Assembly (NCBI GenBank): GCA_905397405.1
Contig: CAJPVJ010000165.1
Span: 1 to 35,282, forward strand
From: Oppiella nova
Taxonomy: Eukaryota; Arthropoda; Arachnida; Sarcoptiformes; Oppiidae
DNA: 35,282 nt
Direction: 5' to 3'
Of this stretch, positions 13,116-21,660 are shown one piece after another. Under the pieces are notes generated by a model, which ran no database searches, had not been told where the DNA came from, and worked only from the letters and a program-made list of their open reading frames with translations. A program made the translations under genes and the position numbers. Position 1 is the first letter of the stretch, and each line of letters starts with the position of its first letter.

Positions 13116-16100
13116 TTTTTCATAACTTATTTGTTTTGACGCTAACATTGTATTCAATGATCAAAAGAATAAAGTGAGTCAACAAAACAGATAAATGCAT
13201 TGAAGCTATTTGTCATTGTTATGGATACAGGCATACAGTGGCCAAACATATAAATCACATAAATTCACGTTTAACTATCATTGCCTTAAATAAATGTTTG
13301 AACGCATTCACCATTCACTCCAATATAAGGCAAATATTATGAATTTTGTAAATACTTTGGAGACTTACGGTATATTTGTTAGCTTTGATTTATTTCTAAT
13401 AAACTTAACTTAAATTCTTTATAATCAATATATTAATTTAACATTAAGTGAATATTCTGTGTAATAAGAATTGAATAATTCTAGAAAAGTCATTCATCTG
13501 ATTGATAGTCATGTGGTGATTAATTTCACTTTTTGATTACCGTTCAAACATAGATATTTGAAAAATAATTTGTAAAATTTTATAAACCTTATAAATTTAC
13601 TTCATTAAATTTTATTTTATGTTTTTCTAAAACTGGTTAATACAGTAATTACACGAATAGTGTTTATAAATATTATCGCAGCTTTAACTGACTTCTAACT
13701 ACTTATAAGCCCCTGAGCTCAACATTAATTGTGGAAATGTTTTCAAGAAATTAGTATAATATATAAATAACTTTTGATTTGATATCTTAATTGTAAAATG
13801 AAATGACTTTAAAATATAGAGCGAGAATTGTAGAGAAATGGAGTTAAATATTAATCATAATTAAGAATATTTTGTATTCAAAAGCTATGCTCTAAACAGA
13901 TCTGAGAGACAAATCGGATAAAAGGCAAACATAATGTAGTATATTCTGTATGAATATAAATATTATTATTATTATTTAGGACTTTGAAAGGGTCGGGAGT
14001 GTTGAGGATGTTTTAAATTTAGCAGAAATGCTGGAAATTACAATCTTTTAGATGTGACTCAACTCACGAGTAACTGGAGTGAGAGGTCTGTCTGATGAAG
14101 AACTCAAAGCCAATGCACTACTAATGGCATAGAGTTGGAGACCAGTGAAGAGTAGACGGAGCGTAACGTTTGTTATTAAAGCCGCCCAACACTGAAAACA
14201 GTGAACACTCCGATTCCTACCATTCCCTACCATTCCCTGCGAGCGTATACTAAATGTACATCTTTTCGCTCATAATTTAATTATTCCTTTTTTGAGCCAA
14301 AAAAGTAAAGCGACTGAAAAGTGTCAGAATGTATTAGAAATACAATTTGAAATGATTTTCTAATCAAATCAAACACTTTAATGCTTATAGCAGTTGGTGT
14401 GCAATAATTGGCATTTAAGTGAAGAATTTCACTTAAGTTCTGAGTCTATGGACTGACAACTACACTGAGGGCCTAAAGCTGCCTAGATTTGGCTAATTGT
14501 AATCTCTGGCACATCCAGTGAACCGGTGAGAGTCCGGGCGCTGACTAGAAATGGCAATAATCGTAATAATGGTTATAATAATAGTAATGATAGAGCGCTG
14601 TTGTATTGATTGTATGATTGAAGGGATGCAGAGCTATAGTCGAGACAATAGTGAGAGAATGAGAGTTCACATGACGTGCACTTTTCAGTAAGTTCACTTC
14701 AATCATAAGTACATATTATATGTATTGCACAACAAAACAATTGAAACTGCAGTCCATGTATTTGAGATGCATTTCATGTGAGATAGACTGCGGACCGGCT
14801 CAGTTGGGTACTGTTGGGCACAGTTAGCTGTGTTGGCCCTACGGAGACGCGTGTCTCCGAGCAGGAGTGAGGCATACGCTACACGTGTCTGTATATAAAA
14901 CTTGGGAATTATCGGCTTTTGTGTGCTCTCAATGTCACAAACTGTCCATTATATACGAGTTGAGTTCACTTCACATACCCTCTATCCATACCCTACCAAA
15001 CACTACCAAACACTCAGTTCATTAAATGCTTTATTCCCTCAAAGCTAACCATTTCTTGTGTAAAACGTGAAAAAATTGTTTGAGAAAAAGGCCTCCACTG
15101 TTAGGGCACTGTTCGGCACTGTAGGACTGGTAGGACTGTTAGGCCGTTCACTCTATTATTATATTATGGTTTGCGTGTCTCATACGTATATCCAATGCAC
15201 CCAACCCTCGGTTACGCCGAGGATAGTGACTGATAATGCATTGTCTGTACTGTGGCTGCGGTCGCACGTAACGCGTGCCGATCACGTGTGTCACGCAAAC
15301 CTCCAATTTTACCTGTACTTCACTCGCCGTACTATAGCCGCTAAGACTACAAATCACTACATGACTAATGATTATTACTATCATTTTGTTTACCAATTGT
15401 CACACATTCGTAGCTTTTGTCCAATACTTTCCACACAAACCATGGGAAAGATTTTGGTTTCATTTTTTATGAGTTTTTTACGTTCAACTCATTTCAATAA
15501 ATTATATATAAAAATAAATTTGATAGATATGCGACCAAAAAGTCCATATATTATACAGTATATGATTTCTTATATTATGATTTTGTTTTGTATTTCAGTA
15601 TTCAATGGTCGCATTCAGTGATTCTGATTACACAACCGAATATTCCCCGGTAGGGCTCATGTAGTTTACAACTTAGATATTTATTTTCAAGCATTTCTCT
15701 ACTTTCTTACTATTCTGTACTCACATTCAATACAAATAATTTGCTTCATCTGTAAAATGCATGATTAGTGGGAATGAGAGTAAATTCCCAATCAATGACT
15801 ACTTTATATCTTTACTCCTGTCATACAATTGAATAGAATCTATAAATAGAGACTTTTCTTAGGATATATTTATGGCTAATGTTTGAATAGTTTGACAGAC
15901 AATAGACTATAAGAATAATATCATATATTTTGATAAATAGGACGGAAGACAATTGAACTTATCATCGATGCGTGGCGTTCCCCTCATAGCCACGAGTCCT
16001 GTTCGTCATGAAAGTCCAATTCAAGTAAACCCACTCGAAGTACAAACCTACCAGCCTCCATGGAAAGCACTGGCAGATTATGCACTACAGCCTGACATTG

Positions 16101-18217
16101 ATCCCAATGCGCCTCACTTTCAACAACTCGTAAGTCAGGTAAGACTCCACATCTATTGCCTCCGACAATAAAAGTCTTATAAATGTTGGCACCGACTCTT
16201 GTCTCGCAATAGTCTTGTGTCCCGTTATTACCCCCTCAGCCCCTCAACCCCTCAACCCTTTCTATTATATGGAAATACATTTTATTGCTCATAAATGTAT
16301 GCATACTATGCGCTCCTCAATAATAGTCACCATTTTCAACATTACCGCTATATCTCTCACTAAGACTTCACTTCACAACTAAATTCATCGCAAACAGTCA
16401 AAACAGTTTCAGTCAGTGTTTTGTCACCAAATTTTTCCAGTCGTACCACGATTGCAATCATTAGACATACGAAACAAAGACGACATCTTTATGTCATATA
16501 ATCACGAATTTGTGATTTGAATATAAATTTATTTTTTGAAAAAGAAGTTTTCAAATAAAACTCATTTATATTTATCTATAATTTATTCTCGTTTAATATT
16601 TGCTTATAAAAAGTAGTCGAAAGAAAAGTGTATCCAAACTCCAAACTGCTTTAATCTCGGAGTAGAGTTCAGATTAAATTTGCAAAAAAACTCAAATATT
16701 GCTTAAAGCATATTATTTGTTGGTTTTGTGATTCGGAGCTTATATTATATAAGCAAAGATCAGCCAATTTTATAGACAAGTCATTCGGAGGTTATTCTCT
16801 AAAATAAACAGAGAGTTTGGGAGCAAATCCTAACTTGAAATAAGATGATTGTCAACGCAATTGCAATATTTTGTGTCAGACTCTGCGCGCAAACATTATG
16901 TTTGGCTAAACCAACAGCCCATAGGCGAGTCTCAGGAGAGATTATCCAACTTTTGTAGTGATTTACTTTTTTTGTGACATAACGTGAATTGTTAGCTATC
17001 ATTCATATCATTGATTGTTGACCCACACAAACATAAACCCAATTATAGTATACAAACAAATGAGAGATGCCTTCGGGCGGAATAATATTAAGATTGCTTT
17101 TACTTTAACTTTTAGTCTGATTTGAAGTTAGGGCTAAAAAACCAATCACTAGAATATCAAATACACTTCAATCTCAATAACATATCCATTCATGAGAATT
17201 GCTCCGAGATATCAAATTTGATTAAATTAATGGAAAAATAAAAAGTTTAGTTGCAATACAGAGATCAATTCAATTTATTTGCATTAATATGAATATTGAT
17301 TATTTTTTAATGAATTTATTTGAATGAATTTGTGAATGAAAAACAACTGCTAATTCTGTAGTAGTAATGTGTTTAAACTTTATTGTGGAAAAAGCAGTAA
17401 ATTATAGGATTTGCTGTCAAATCATTATTAGATGCAAAAAAAGTGATGAACTATTAAATAGAAACGCTTTCATTAAAGCATATATTAATTATCGGATAAT
17501 TACTATACTTTTGGATAATTATTAAAATATAAAATAAAGACATTCTTTGAAAATAAATTACATTTTTACCTCAAATACTGGTTTTTATTATCAGGCAATC
17601 AATTGAATGTCTTTTAAATAGTGTATAATATAAGACGCGACTCAGCGGGAGATTAGTGTTGGACGTCATTCCCAATGATATACCGACACCTTTGCGAGAA
17701 ATATAGCATTTGATATAATATGTTAAATACGCCTCATTTAACCAATGCTTTTGGCATTCATTCAAACATCAAGTTTGATCTGAAAACATATCTCTTGACA
17801 CAACCATTCTTCACAAAGACTGCCAAAACAGGCATCTCTTCCATCAATTCCTTTTCATTCCTCTCCATTCCCTGCCTTTCCATTCAATTGTTGTCTTTCA
17901 AAGCAATCAAACTTTTTGTATAGACTTTGAAAAATGTTTACAATTTCTTTAAAATATATAATTTGTAATTAACATAAGTATTTACCGTCTATTAGATGCA
18001 CGGCTATTCAGATTTGCCACCAAATGATACATCGTTATCATCATTGCACGGTCCGCCTACCGGCCCCTGTACTCCATTGTCATATTTAGGTAAATGATAA
18101 AAGACATGCATTTCTTACTCCATAACTAACTCGTGTCCATACGATGTAGAGCCAGACCTACACCAGCCTTCGAGCAACATGTCATCTGACCTCTCGAGTC
18201 CCTGTGCCAGCGATTGA
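4432..18217 (+). CDS. isl1: Islet-class LIM-homeodomain transcription factor (whole gene, nine coding exons)
   Basis: Coding exons are 4432-4462, 4953-5145, 8776-8947, 9027-9189, 10014-10233, 10307-10376, 15941-16138, 17996-18089 and 18150-18217 (TGA at 18215-18217). Together they give about 402 residues, against 349 for human ISL1. Domains: LIM1 about 19-72, LIM2 about 81-134, variable linker 135-212, homeodomain about 213-272, LIM-partner-binding motif about 292-325, Ser/Pro-rich tail to 402. All zinc ligands of both LIM domains and the homeodomain WFQN core are present. From family knowledge, Islet proteins are nuclear DNA-binding regulators that specify motor neurons and other neurons, and heart or visceral cells; their LIM domains bind LDB/Chip and the C-terminal motif binds LHX3-type LIM domains. 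Those roles are inferred from homology. Family assignment is near certain; orthology to tailup/ISL1 is likely because most arthropods carry one Islet gene. No frameshift or missing key residue is seen. Confidence 0.97.
4463..4952 (+). other. isl1: Islet intron 1 (490 bp)
   Basis: Opens with the strong donor GTAAGTG and is TG/GGC-rich at first, then CT-rich with repeated ACTCT/CACTC words around 4740-4795. The end contains two possible acceptors: TCTTCAG at 4923-4929 and GAAG at 4949-4952. Only the second is in frame with exon 1. No other feature seen. Confidence 0.65.
4953..5145 (+). CDS. isl1: Islet exon 2: LIM domain 1
   Basis: Codes for residues 11-75. It begins [20 protein letters not shown] and ends [10 protein letters not shown], with the final Arg split by the donor AG|GTATGT. 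Zinc ligands of LIM1 by position are C19, C22, H41, C44, C47, C50, C69 and D72. The stretch [15 protein letters not shown] and the run [19 protein letters not shown] match the Islet LIM1 signature almost residue for residue. The intron after RDYLR, between the two LIM domains, falls where I recall the vertebrate ISL1 intron. The start at 4953 is chosen because it is the acceptor in phase with exon 1; with the acceptor at 4928-4929 the exon would start at 4930 and carry its own ATG at 4937. Confidence 0.95.
5146..8775 (+). other. isl1: Islet intron 2 (3.63 kb)
   Basis: Long AT-rich intron between the LIM1 and LIM2 exons, with donor GTATGT and acceptor GGACAG. It has an ATT trinucleotide run at 7224-7241 and a slightly more GC-balanced stretch at about 6090-6560. 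No ORF, exon-like segment or RNA gene could be supported inside it. Regulatory elements are likely but cannot be picked out by eye. Confidence 0.8.
8776..8947 (+). CDS. isl1: Islet exon 3: LIM domain 2
   Basis: Codes for residues 75-132, [20 protein letters not shown] through DGLFCK. The acceptor is GGACAG at 8770-8775 and the donor AAA|GTGAGG. LIM2 ligands are C81, C84, H103, C106, C109, C112 and C131; the eighth, D134, lies just across the next intron. The block [20 protein letters not shown] is diagnostic for Islet. Unlike the LIM1 exon, it is preceded by a long AT-rich intron of 3.63 kb. All 57 whole codons are open and the phase fits both neighbours. Confidence 0.97.
9027..9189 (+). CDS. 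isl1: Islet exon 4: end of LIM2 and variable linker
   Basis: Starts ADHEV after the acceptor TCACAG, supplying D134, the last LIM2 zinc ligand; ADH-V at this point is shared with vertebrate ISL1 (ADHDVVE). The rest, to residue 186, is a low-complexity linker rich in Asn, Gly, Ser and Thr, including [15 protein letters not shown], and ends LQMT before the donor G|GTAAGA. Such linkers evolve fast and are not alignable among Islet proteins. The final QMT-A joins to AEPI in the next exon, matching QMAAEPIS of vertebrate ISL1 and confirming the junction. The preceding intron is only 79 bp. Confidence 0.93.
9190..10013 (+). other. isl1: Islet intron 4 (824 bp)
   Basis: Between the linker and homeodomain exons, donor GTAAGA, acceptor AGCTACAG. 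It is AT-rich apart from a TC microsatellite at 9735-9768 and the more balanced sequence after it (9780-9900, with CGCGAGACGCG). Nothing coding is seen. Confidence 0.8.
9735..9768. repeat. TC dinucleotide microsatellite in intron 4
   Basis: Seventeen uninterrupted TC units, 245 bp upstream of the homeodomain exon. Simple repeat; the complementary strand is the same GA motif as the tracts upstream of the gene. Confidence 0.95.
10014..10233 (+). CDS. isl1: Islet exon 5: main part of the homeodomain
   Basis: Codes for residues 187-260. It opens [20 protein letters not shown], a basic His-rich lead-in, then [19 protein letters not shown] and on to PRVIRV. This is homeodomain helices 1 and 2 and the start of recognition helix 3. 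The exon stops inside the Trp codon of the WFQN core (TG|GTATGT donor), so the DNA-contacting half of helix 3 is on the next exon. Homeodomain position 1 is about residue 213. The sequence is close to identical to vertebrate ISL1 through [20 protein letters not shown] apart from one or two residues. Confidence 0.97.
10307..10376 (+). CDS. isl1: Islet exon 6: homeodomain recognition helix end
   Basis: A 70-nt exon coding [20 protein letters not shown] and QEK, residues 261-283. With the split Trp before it this completes [14 protein letters not shown], the end of the Islet homeodomain, including Asn51 and the basic tail that often acts as nuclear localisation signal. It is followed by a Gln-rich turn also seen in fly and vertebrate Islet. 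The acceptor AAAAAG|G lacks a good polypyrimidine tract but is preceded by a T-rich run within a 73-bp intron. It is too short to be found by ORF length and was located by homology and phase. The donor AAG|GTTAGC leaves phase 0. Confidence 0.95.
12030..12062. repeat. 11-bp tandem repeat, three units
   Basis: GCACTGGTAGA twice in tandem followed by a diverged third unit GCACGGCTAGA. The ACTGGTAG core recurs at about 15126 and, inverted, at 3078 and 3097. Confidence 0.9.
12339..12358. repeat. CT dinucleotide tract
   Basis: Ten CT units within intron 6 of the Islet gene, preceded by other short CT words. Confidence 0.9.
13074..13112. repeat. TC dinucleotide microsatellite in intron 6
   Basis: About nineteen TC units immediately after TTTACAGATGA. 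The preceding CAG resembles a splice acceptor, but the sequence after it is only the repeat, so no exon is called. Confidence 0.95.
14780..14935 (+). promoter_or_regulatory. Candidate intronic promoter or enhancer in intron 6
   Basis: A GC-rich segment in otherwise AT-rich intron. It contains the inverted repeat CGGAGAC-GCGT-GTCTCCG at 14842-14859 (7-bp arms, 4-bp centre), an ACACGTGT site at 14881-14888, and TATATAAAA at 14892-14900 with a TCAAT initiator-like word near 14929. The spacing is roughly that of a TATA promoter. It could drive a short Islet isoform starting after the homeodomain, or an unrelated transcript, or be an enhancer only. Confidence 0.25.
15067..15621 (+). other. Long open frame inside intron 6, status uncertain
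   Basis: A stop-free frame of 185 codons beginning at a GTG; the first ATG is at 15166, leaving 151 residues. It overlaps the GC-rich island, where CG-rich codons make stops rarer, and its second half is AT-rich and Ile/Tyr/Phe-rich. It has no family resemblance, no clear domain and no convincing signal peptide. The last part overlaps, in another frame, the candidate cassette exon at 15599. Probably a chance open frame; recorded because it is the longest in the window. Confidence 0.12.
15599..15649 (+). CDS. isl1: Candidate in-frame Islet cassette exon (17 codons)
   Basis: Preceded by a strong acceptor (T-rich tract ending TATTTCAG at 15591-15598) and followed by CCG|GTAGGG. It reads [17 protein letters not shown] with no stop. 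Both ends are phase 0, exactly as needed between exon 6 (phase 0 out) and exon 7 (phase 0 in). Inclusion would insert 17 Ser/Thr/Asp/Tyr-rich residues between homeodomain and partner-binding motif. The direct exon 6-exon 7 join matches the family better, so if real this is probably optional. The donor is only moderate, and the match could be chance. Confidence 0.25.
15941..16138 (+). CDS. isl1: Islet exon 7: LIM-partner-binding motif
   Basis: Codes for residues 284-349, beginning [20 protein letters not shown]. It continues with [20 protein letters not shown] and [14 protein letters not shown], ending HFQQLVSQ. In vertebrate ISL1 the corresponding block (GTPMVAASPERHD to YQPPWK) is the LHX3-binding domain that contacts the LIM pair of LHX3 in the motor-neuron complex; conservation here suggests the same kind of partner contact. 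Joining exon 6 to this exon gives QEK-DGRQL, resembling fly tailup. Acceptor AAATAG|G, donor CAG|GTAAGA; a second donor, CTC|GTAAGT, lies nine bases upstream in the same phase. Confidence 0.95.
16139..17995 (+). other. isl1: Islet intron 7 (1.86 kb)
   Basis: Donor GTAAGA, acceptor TCTATTAG. It has CCCCTCAA/CCCCTCAG repeats at 16232-16258 shortly after the donor; the rest is AT-rich. Two short ORFs around 17571-17923 show no coding features. Confidence 0.8.
16232..16258. repeat. 8-bp tandem repeat CCCCTCAR
   Basis: Three imperfect units, CCCCTCAG then CCCCTCAA twice, ending in CCC. C-rich on this strand and G-rich on the other. Confidence 0.85.
17996..18089 (+). CDS. isl1: Islet exon 8: Ser/Pro-rich tail
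   Basis: Acceptor ATTAG|A, then [20 protein letters not shown] and [11 protein letters not shown], residues 350-380, before the donor G|GTAAAT. VSQ-MHGY across the junction matches the arthropod Islet wording V-Q-MHGY as I recall it, which supports both the exon and the choice of the downstream donor in exon 7. The rest is Ser/Pro-rich and poorly conserved. The frame is fixed by phase 0 from exon 7. Confidence 0.9.
18150..18217 (+). CDS. isl1: Islet exon 9: terminal coding exon
   Basis: Acceptor GATGTAG|AG after a 60-bp intron; codes [20 protein letters not shown] then SD and TGA at 18215-18217. The alternative acceptor two bases later (TAGAG|CC) would give a different tail ending at a TGA near 18186, which lacks the acidic/Ser-Pro ending, so the first acceptor is preferred. 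The SSDLSSP ending is the kind of short Ser/Pro/acidic terminus found in Islet proteins. Residues 381-402. Confidence 0.85.
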
Positions 18218-18800
18218 GACTACAATCTATAGCCACAAACACTGTTAGTTCCTGAACATTGAGGCATACATTCTGTACATCTCTATTATTTAACCATTTT
18301 ATGTATTTTAAGTCATTATTTGAAAGCCTTTTAAACAAAAATAATTTACAAAAACAAAAGAAAAATTTATTATTTTTATTCTAATTAATAATTTGTTGTC
18401 CATTGTATTTAACCCTAAAATTCTCATACAGTAAATTGTTTACTATTTTTAGAAAAAAGGCAATCATTCAGTTGTATATATTTATATAATTCATTCACTT
18501 TAGTTGTAATTATAACAGCGTTTGAACTAATGATTTGTAAATTTAATAATTTTTGGATTTGATTTGATTATAGAGAACGTATATAAAAATTTGTATTTAA
18601 ATACAACAATTGTCTAATTTGTTTACAACGATATATCTACATTATAGTAATACATATGAAGTATGTGTGCGAATAATACGAATGACTTACAAATTGAGTG
18701 CTTATTTACCAAATGCTCAAAAGACAGCTTAAGTCAAACATATTTAAAGTATTGTCCATCAAAAAGGTATTACTAATAAAAGTATAACTATTTAACAGAA
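18218..18800 (+). other. isl1: Islet 3' UTR with candidate poly(A) signal
   Basis: AT-rich sequence with stops in all frames follows the TGA. The first canonical AATAAA I find is at 18775-18780 (CTAATAAAAG), giving a 3' UTR of roughly 570-590 nt. Shorter ends using variant hexamers are possible. No conserved microRNA site can be judged by eye. Confidence 0.45.
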
Positions 18801-19632
18801 AGGCATTCACTTTTGACATGCAGTGAATGCTAGGTGTGTCAGGTGCTGGTGCTGTTCAGGTGCTACTATCATATTCTCATTCACTGTTCACCTCTTCTAA
18901 AGTGAACACTACTTCTCAGATATAATAGATTTACAAAGAATTGCTGCAATTCTATGTCTCTATGTCTACAGTTGGGTACAGTTGTGGCCTTTTGTGTGAT
19001 ACAACACAATACACTTCATATGTATGTATAGTATGTATATTAATACATAAAGAATACTGAATATTGTGTTCATAATATTGAGATGTGATGTGTGCGCGCA
19101 TATGAGCACTCAGTGGAACTGTATGTTTGGCCGGGTATGGCATGTATAGCACAGTATGAGCACAGCTGCCTCTTCTAAATATGTATTTACAACAAAAGAG
19201 CGAAACATTTGCAAAAATGACCAAAAAATCATTTCTTCAATGGAGTAGTTTTGCTAAACACACAAAATGCCACAAAAGGATTCATCTCTAGGGGTGGGCC
19301 ACGACTTCTACTATCGACTCGTATATGAATATAAATCACATCAAATAAGCCCAAAGTCTGTCTATTTTGGCATTAATTCTATTACTAAATAATAATAACT
19401 TAAAACATGGCATTCAATGCATAAGTCTAATAGTTTTCTCAACACTCTATTCAAGCGGTCATCTCAAGCGAACTCATGTCTCATATTTGCTGTACATTTA
19501 GATGTGTTGTTCGTAATGTTAGGTAATTTGGTTTCTTTCTCATACCAGAGCACCAAAACATCTCCACTAAACTCAATCAACTTCTTTGTGACGCCTATTC
19601 TTGAACCAAAGCAACCAATAGTGAAGGAATCC
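18801..19632. other. Downstream intergenic, no supported gene
   Basis: Mixed-composition sequence after the presumed end of Islet, with TG/CA-rich stretches such as CAGGTGCTGGTGCTGTTCAG near 18840. A + frame of 76 codons from an ATG at 19417 to 19647 runs into the start of the 568-bp duplication; it shows no recognisable features. Confidence 0.6.
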
Positions 19633-20880
19633 ATACCTATTATATAAGCTCTTATAGACCGCCTTATTATGGATTACTTTTCATGCATTTCCATCCATTC
19701 TCTACTTACAATTTTTTATTCCCATCAAATCAAACCACGTCTATCTATTTAATATATTTTTAATTCACTTTTATTAAGGTATATTTTTAATTTGATTATA
19801 TTTTTTAAAATTCTAATTGTCGATTAATTTACAAATATATTTCAGTGATACCCACAATAGTTTAGTTATTAAACGAAAACATTTAAATTATAAATAGAGA
19901 GATTATTTAAATATAATTGTGGCATTTTACAAGAACAAACACTCATATTTTACATCATACAGTATTGCATAGGATTTTGATAAAATAACATATTTTATTC
20001 AATAATGATAATACTAATACTAATAAATTTAATATAAAAGTCTCTTTAAGCCTTAAATCGATACAATATGTTGTGATTTACTGGGAAAATGTTGTCAATT
20101 CATAATACAATTACGGTATACTATATTAATAGAGAATATTAGTGTACATTTAATGATTTGTATATAAAACATACTACGGTAATATCTTATTAAAATGAGT
20201 ATACCTATTATATAAGCTCTTATAGACCGCCTTATTATGGATTACTTTTCATGCATTTCCATCCATTCTCTACTTACAATTTTTTATTCCCATCAAATCA
20301 AACCACGTCTATCTATTTAATATATTTTAAATTCACTTTTATTAAGGTATATTTTTAATTTGATTATATTTTTTAAAATTCTAATTGTCGATTAATTTAC
20401 AAATAAATTTCAGTGATACCCACAATACTTTAGTTATTAAACGAAAACATTTAAATTATAAATAGAGAGATTATTTAAATATAATTGTGGCATTCATATT
20501 TTACATCATACAGTATTGCATAGGATTTTGATAAAATAACATATTTTATTGAATAATGATAATACTAATAATAATAAATTTAATATAAAAGTCTCTTTAA
20601 GCCTTAAATCGATACAATATGTTTTGATTTACTGGGAAAATGTTGTCAATTCATAATACAATTACGGTATACTATATTAATAGAGAATATTAGTGTACAT
20701 TTAATGATTTGTATATAAAACATACTACGGTAATATCTTATTAAAATGAGTATGATTTACTGGGAAAATGTTGTCAATTCATAATACAATTACGGTATAC
20801 TATATTAATAGAGAATATTAGTGTACATTTAATGATTTGTATATAAAACATACTACGGTAATATCTTATTAAAATGAGTT
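19633..20880. repeat. 568-bp tandem duplication plus a third partial copy
   Basis: Unit A is 19633-20200, unit A' 20201-20753, and a third partial copy 20753-20880 repeats only the last 127 bp. A and A' begin alike with ATACCTATTATATAAGCTCT and differ by several single-base changes plus a 17-18 bp deletion in A' near 20492. The 127-bp terminal part is identical in all three. No terminal inverted repeat, target-site duplication or coding sequence is seen, so it is not a recognisable transposon. Confidence 0.95.
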
Positions 20881-20982
20881 AACATTTGTTGCAAACAGTT
20901 TTGCAGCTATTTAATGTTTTAAGGAATAACTAACACATGTATTATATGCTATTGTTAAACCTATGTGGTATTTGTATTGCAG

Positions 20983-21238
20983 ACTAAATATTGACATTTA
21001 CTATAACATTATTATATTTTATGGTTTGATTTTTGAACAAAACAAATAAATTCTATCTTTATTTTGGGTTTAATTTACTTTTAAAATAACTCCAAGTAAT
21101 CGATAAATATACTAAATATTGACATTTACTATAACATTATTATATTTTATGGTTTGATTTTTGAACAAAACAAATAAATTCTATCTTTATTTTGGGTTTA
21201 ATTTACTTTTAAAATAACTCCAAGTAATCGATAAATAT
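20983..21238. repeat. Exact 128-bp tandem duplication
   Basis: 20983-21110 and 21111-21238 match base for base as far as I can read, both opening ACTAAATATTGACATTTACT and ending CGATAAATAT. The sequence is unrelated to the neighbouring 568-bp unit, yet the period equals that of its third partial copy. Confidence 0.95.
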
Positions 21239-21650
21239 TATTAGCTTAAAATTCTAAGTTATGATCAATATGATTTCTATTGACAATCAATTTCTATTTA
21301 ATTTTTGTTTTGCAAATTTTTATGTGAACTACCCTTTTTATTGATATTTTAGTTTGTTGTATATAATTTTAGTAAAATTAAAAGTTATTTAATGAAATGA
21401 CTTCATCAATCAAATTGGTACAAGATCAAAGTGTAATAATTATTTTTATAATTTCTATCAATTTAAATGTTTATAAGCTATAAATCTATTTTATATATTT
21501 GGTTCATACACTTTATAGACATACATTGAAATATTTATTAGAATTTCATATAGAATATTATAAAAATATAGACATTTATAATTTATTTGTTAGATATTAT
21601 TGAACAGGAATTTGTTTGCTTAGTTAGTCTGCAGTTGAGTATTTATCGCA
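21239..21650. other. AT-rich spacer
   Basis: Very AT-rich, with no ORF, repeat or site that I can support. Confidence 0.6.
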
Positions 21651-21660
21651 AATGGGATTC

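Larger units (their letters stand above)
10377..15940 (+). other. isl1: Islet intron 6 (5.56 kb), largest intron
   Basis: Lies between the end of the homeodomain and the partner-binding exon. It contains an 11-bp tandem repeat at 12030-12062, TC tracts at 12339-12358 and 13074-13112, a GC-rich island at about 14760-15340 with a TATA-like box and a perfect palindrome, a 184-codon open frame at 15067-15621, and an exon-like 51-nt segment at 15599-15649. The remainder is AT-rich with no recognisable content. Its size and island make it the best place in the gene to look for intronic control elements. Confidence 0.8.

Noticed and set aside
13060-13177. Possible exon after TTTACAG in intron 6
   Set aside because: The sequence following the acceptor is only a TC microsatellite.
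19633-20880. Tandem units as a transposon or MITE
   Set aside because: No terminal inverted repeats, no target-site duplication and no coding sequence; it is a head-to-tail duplication.
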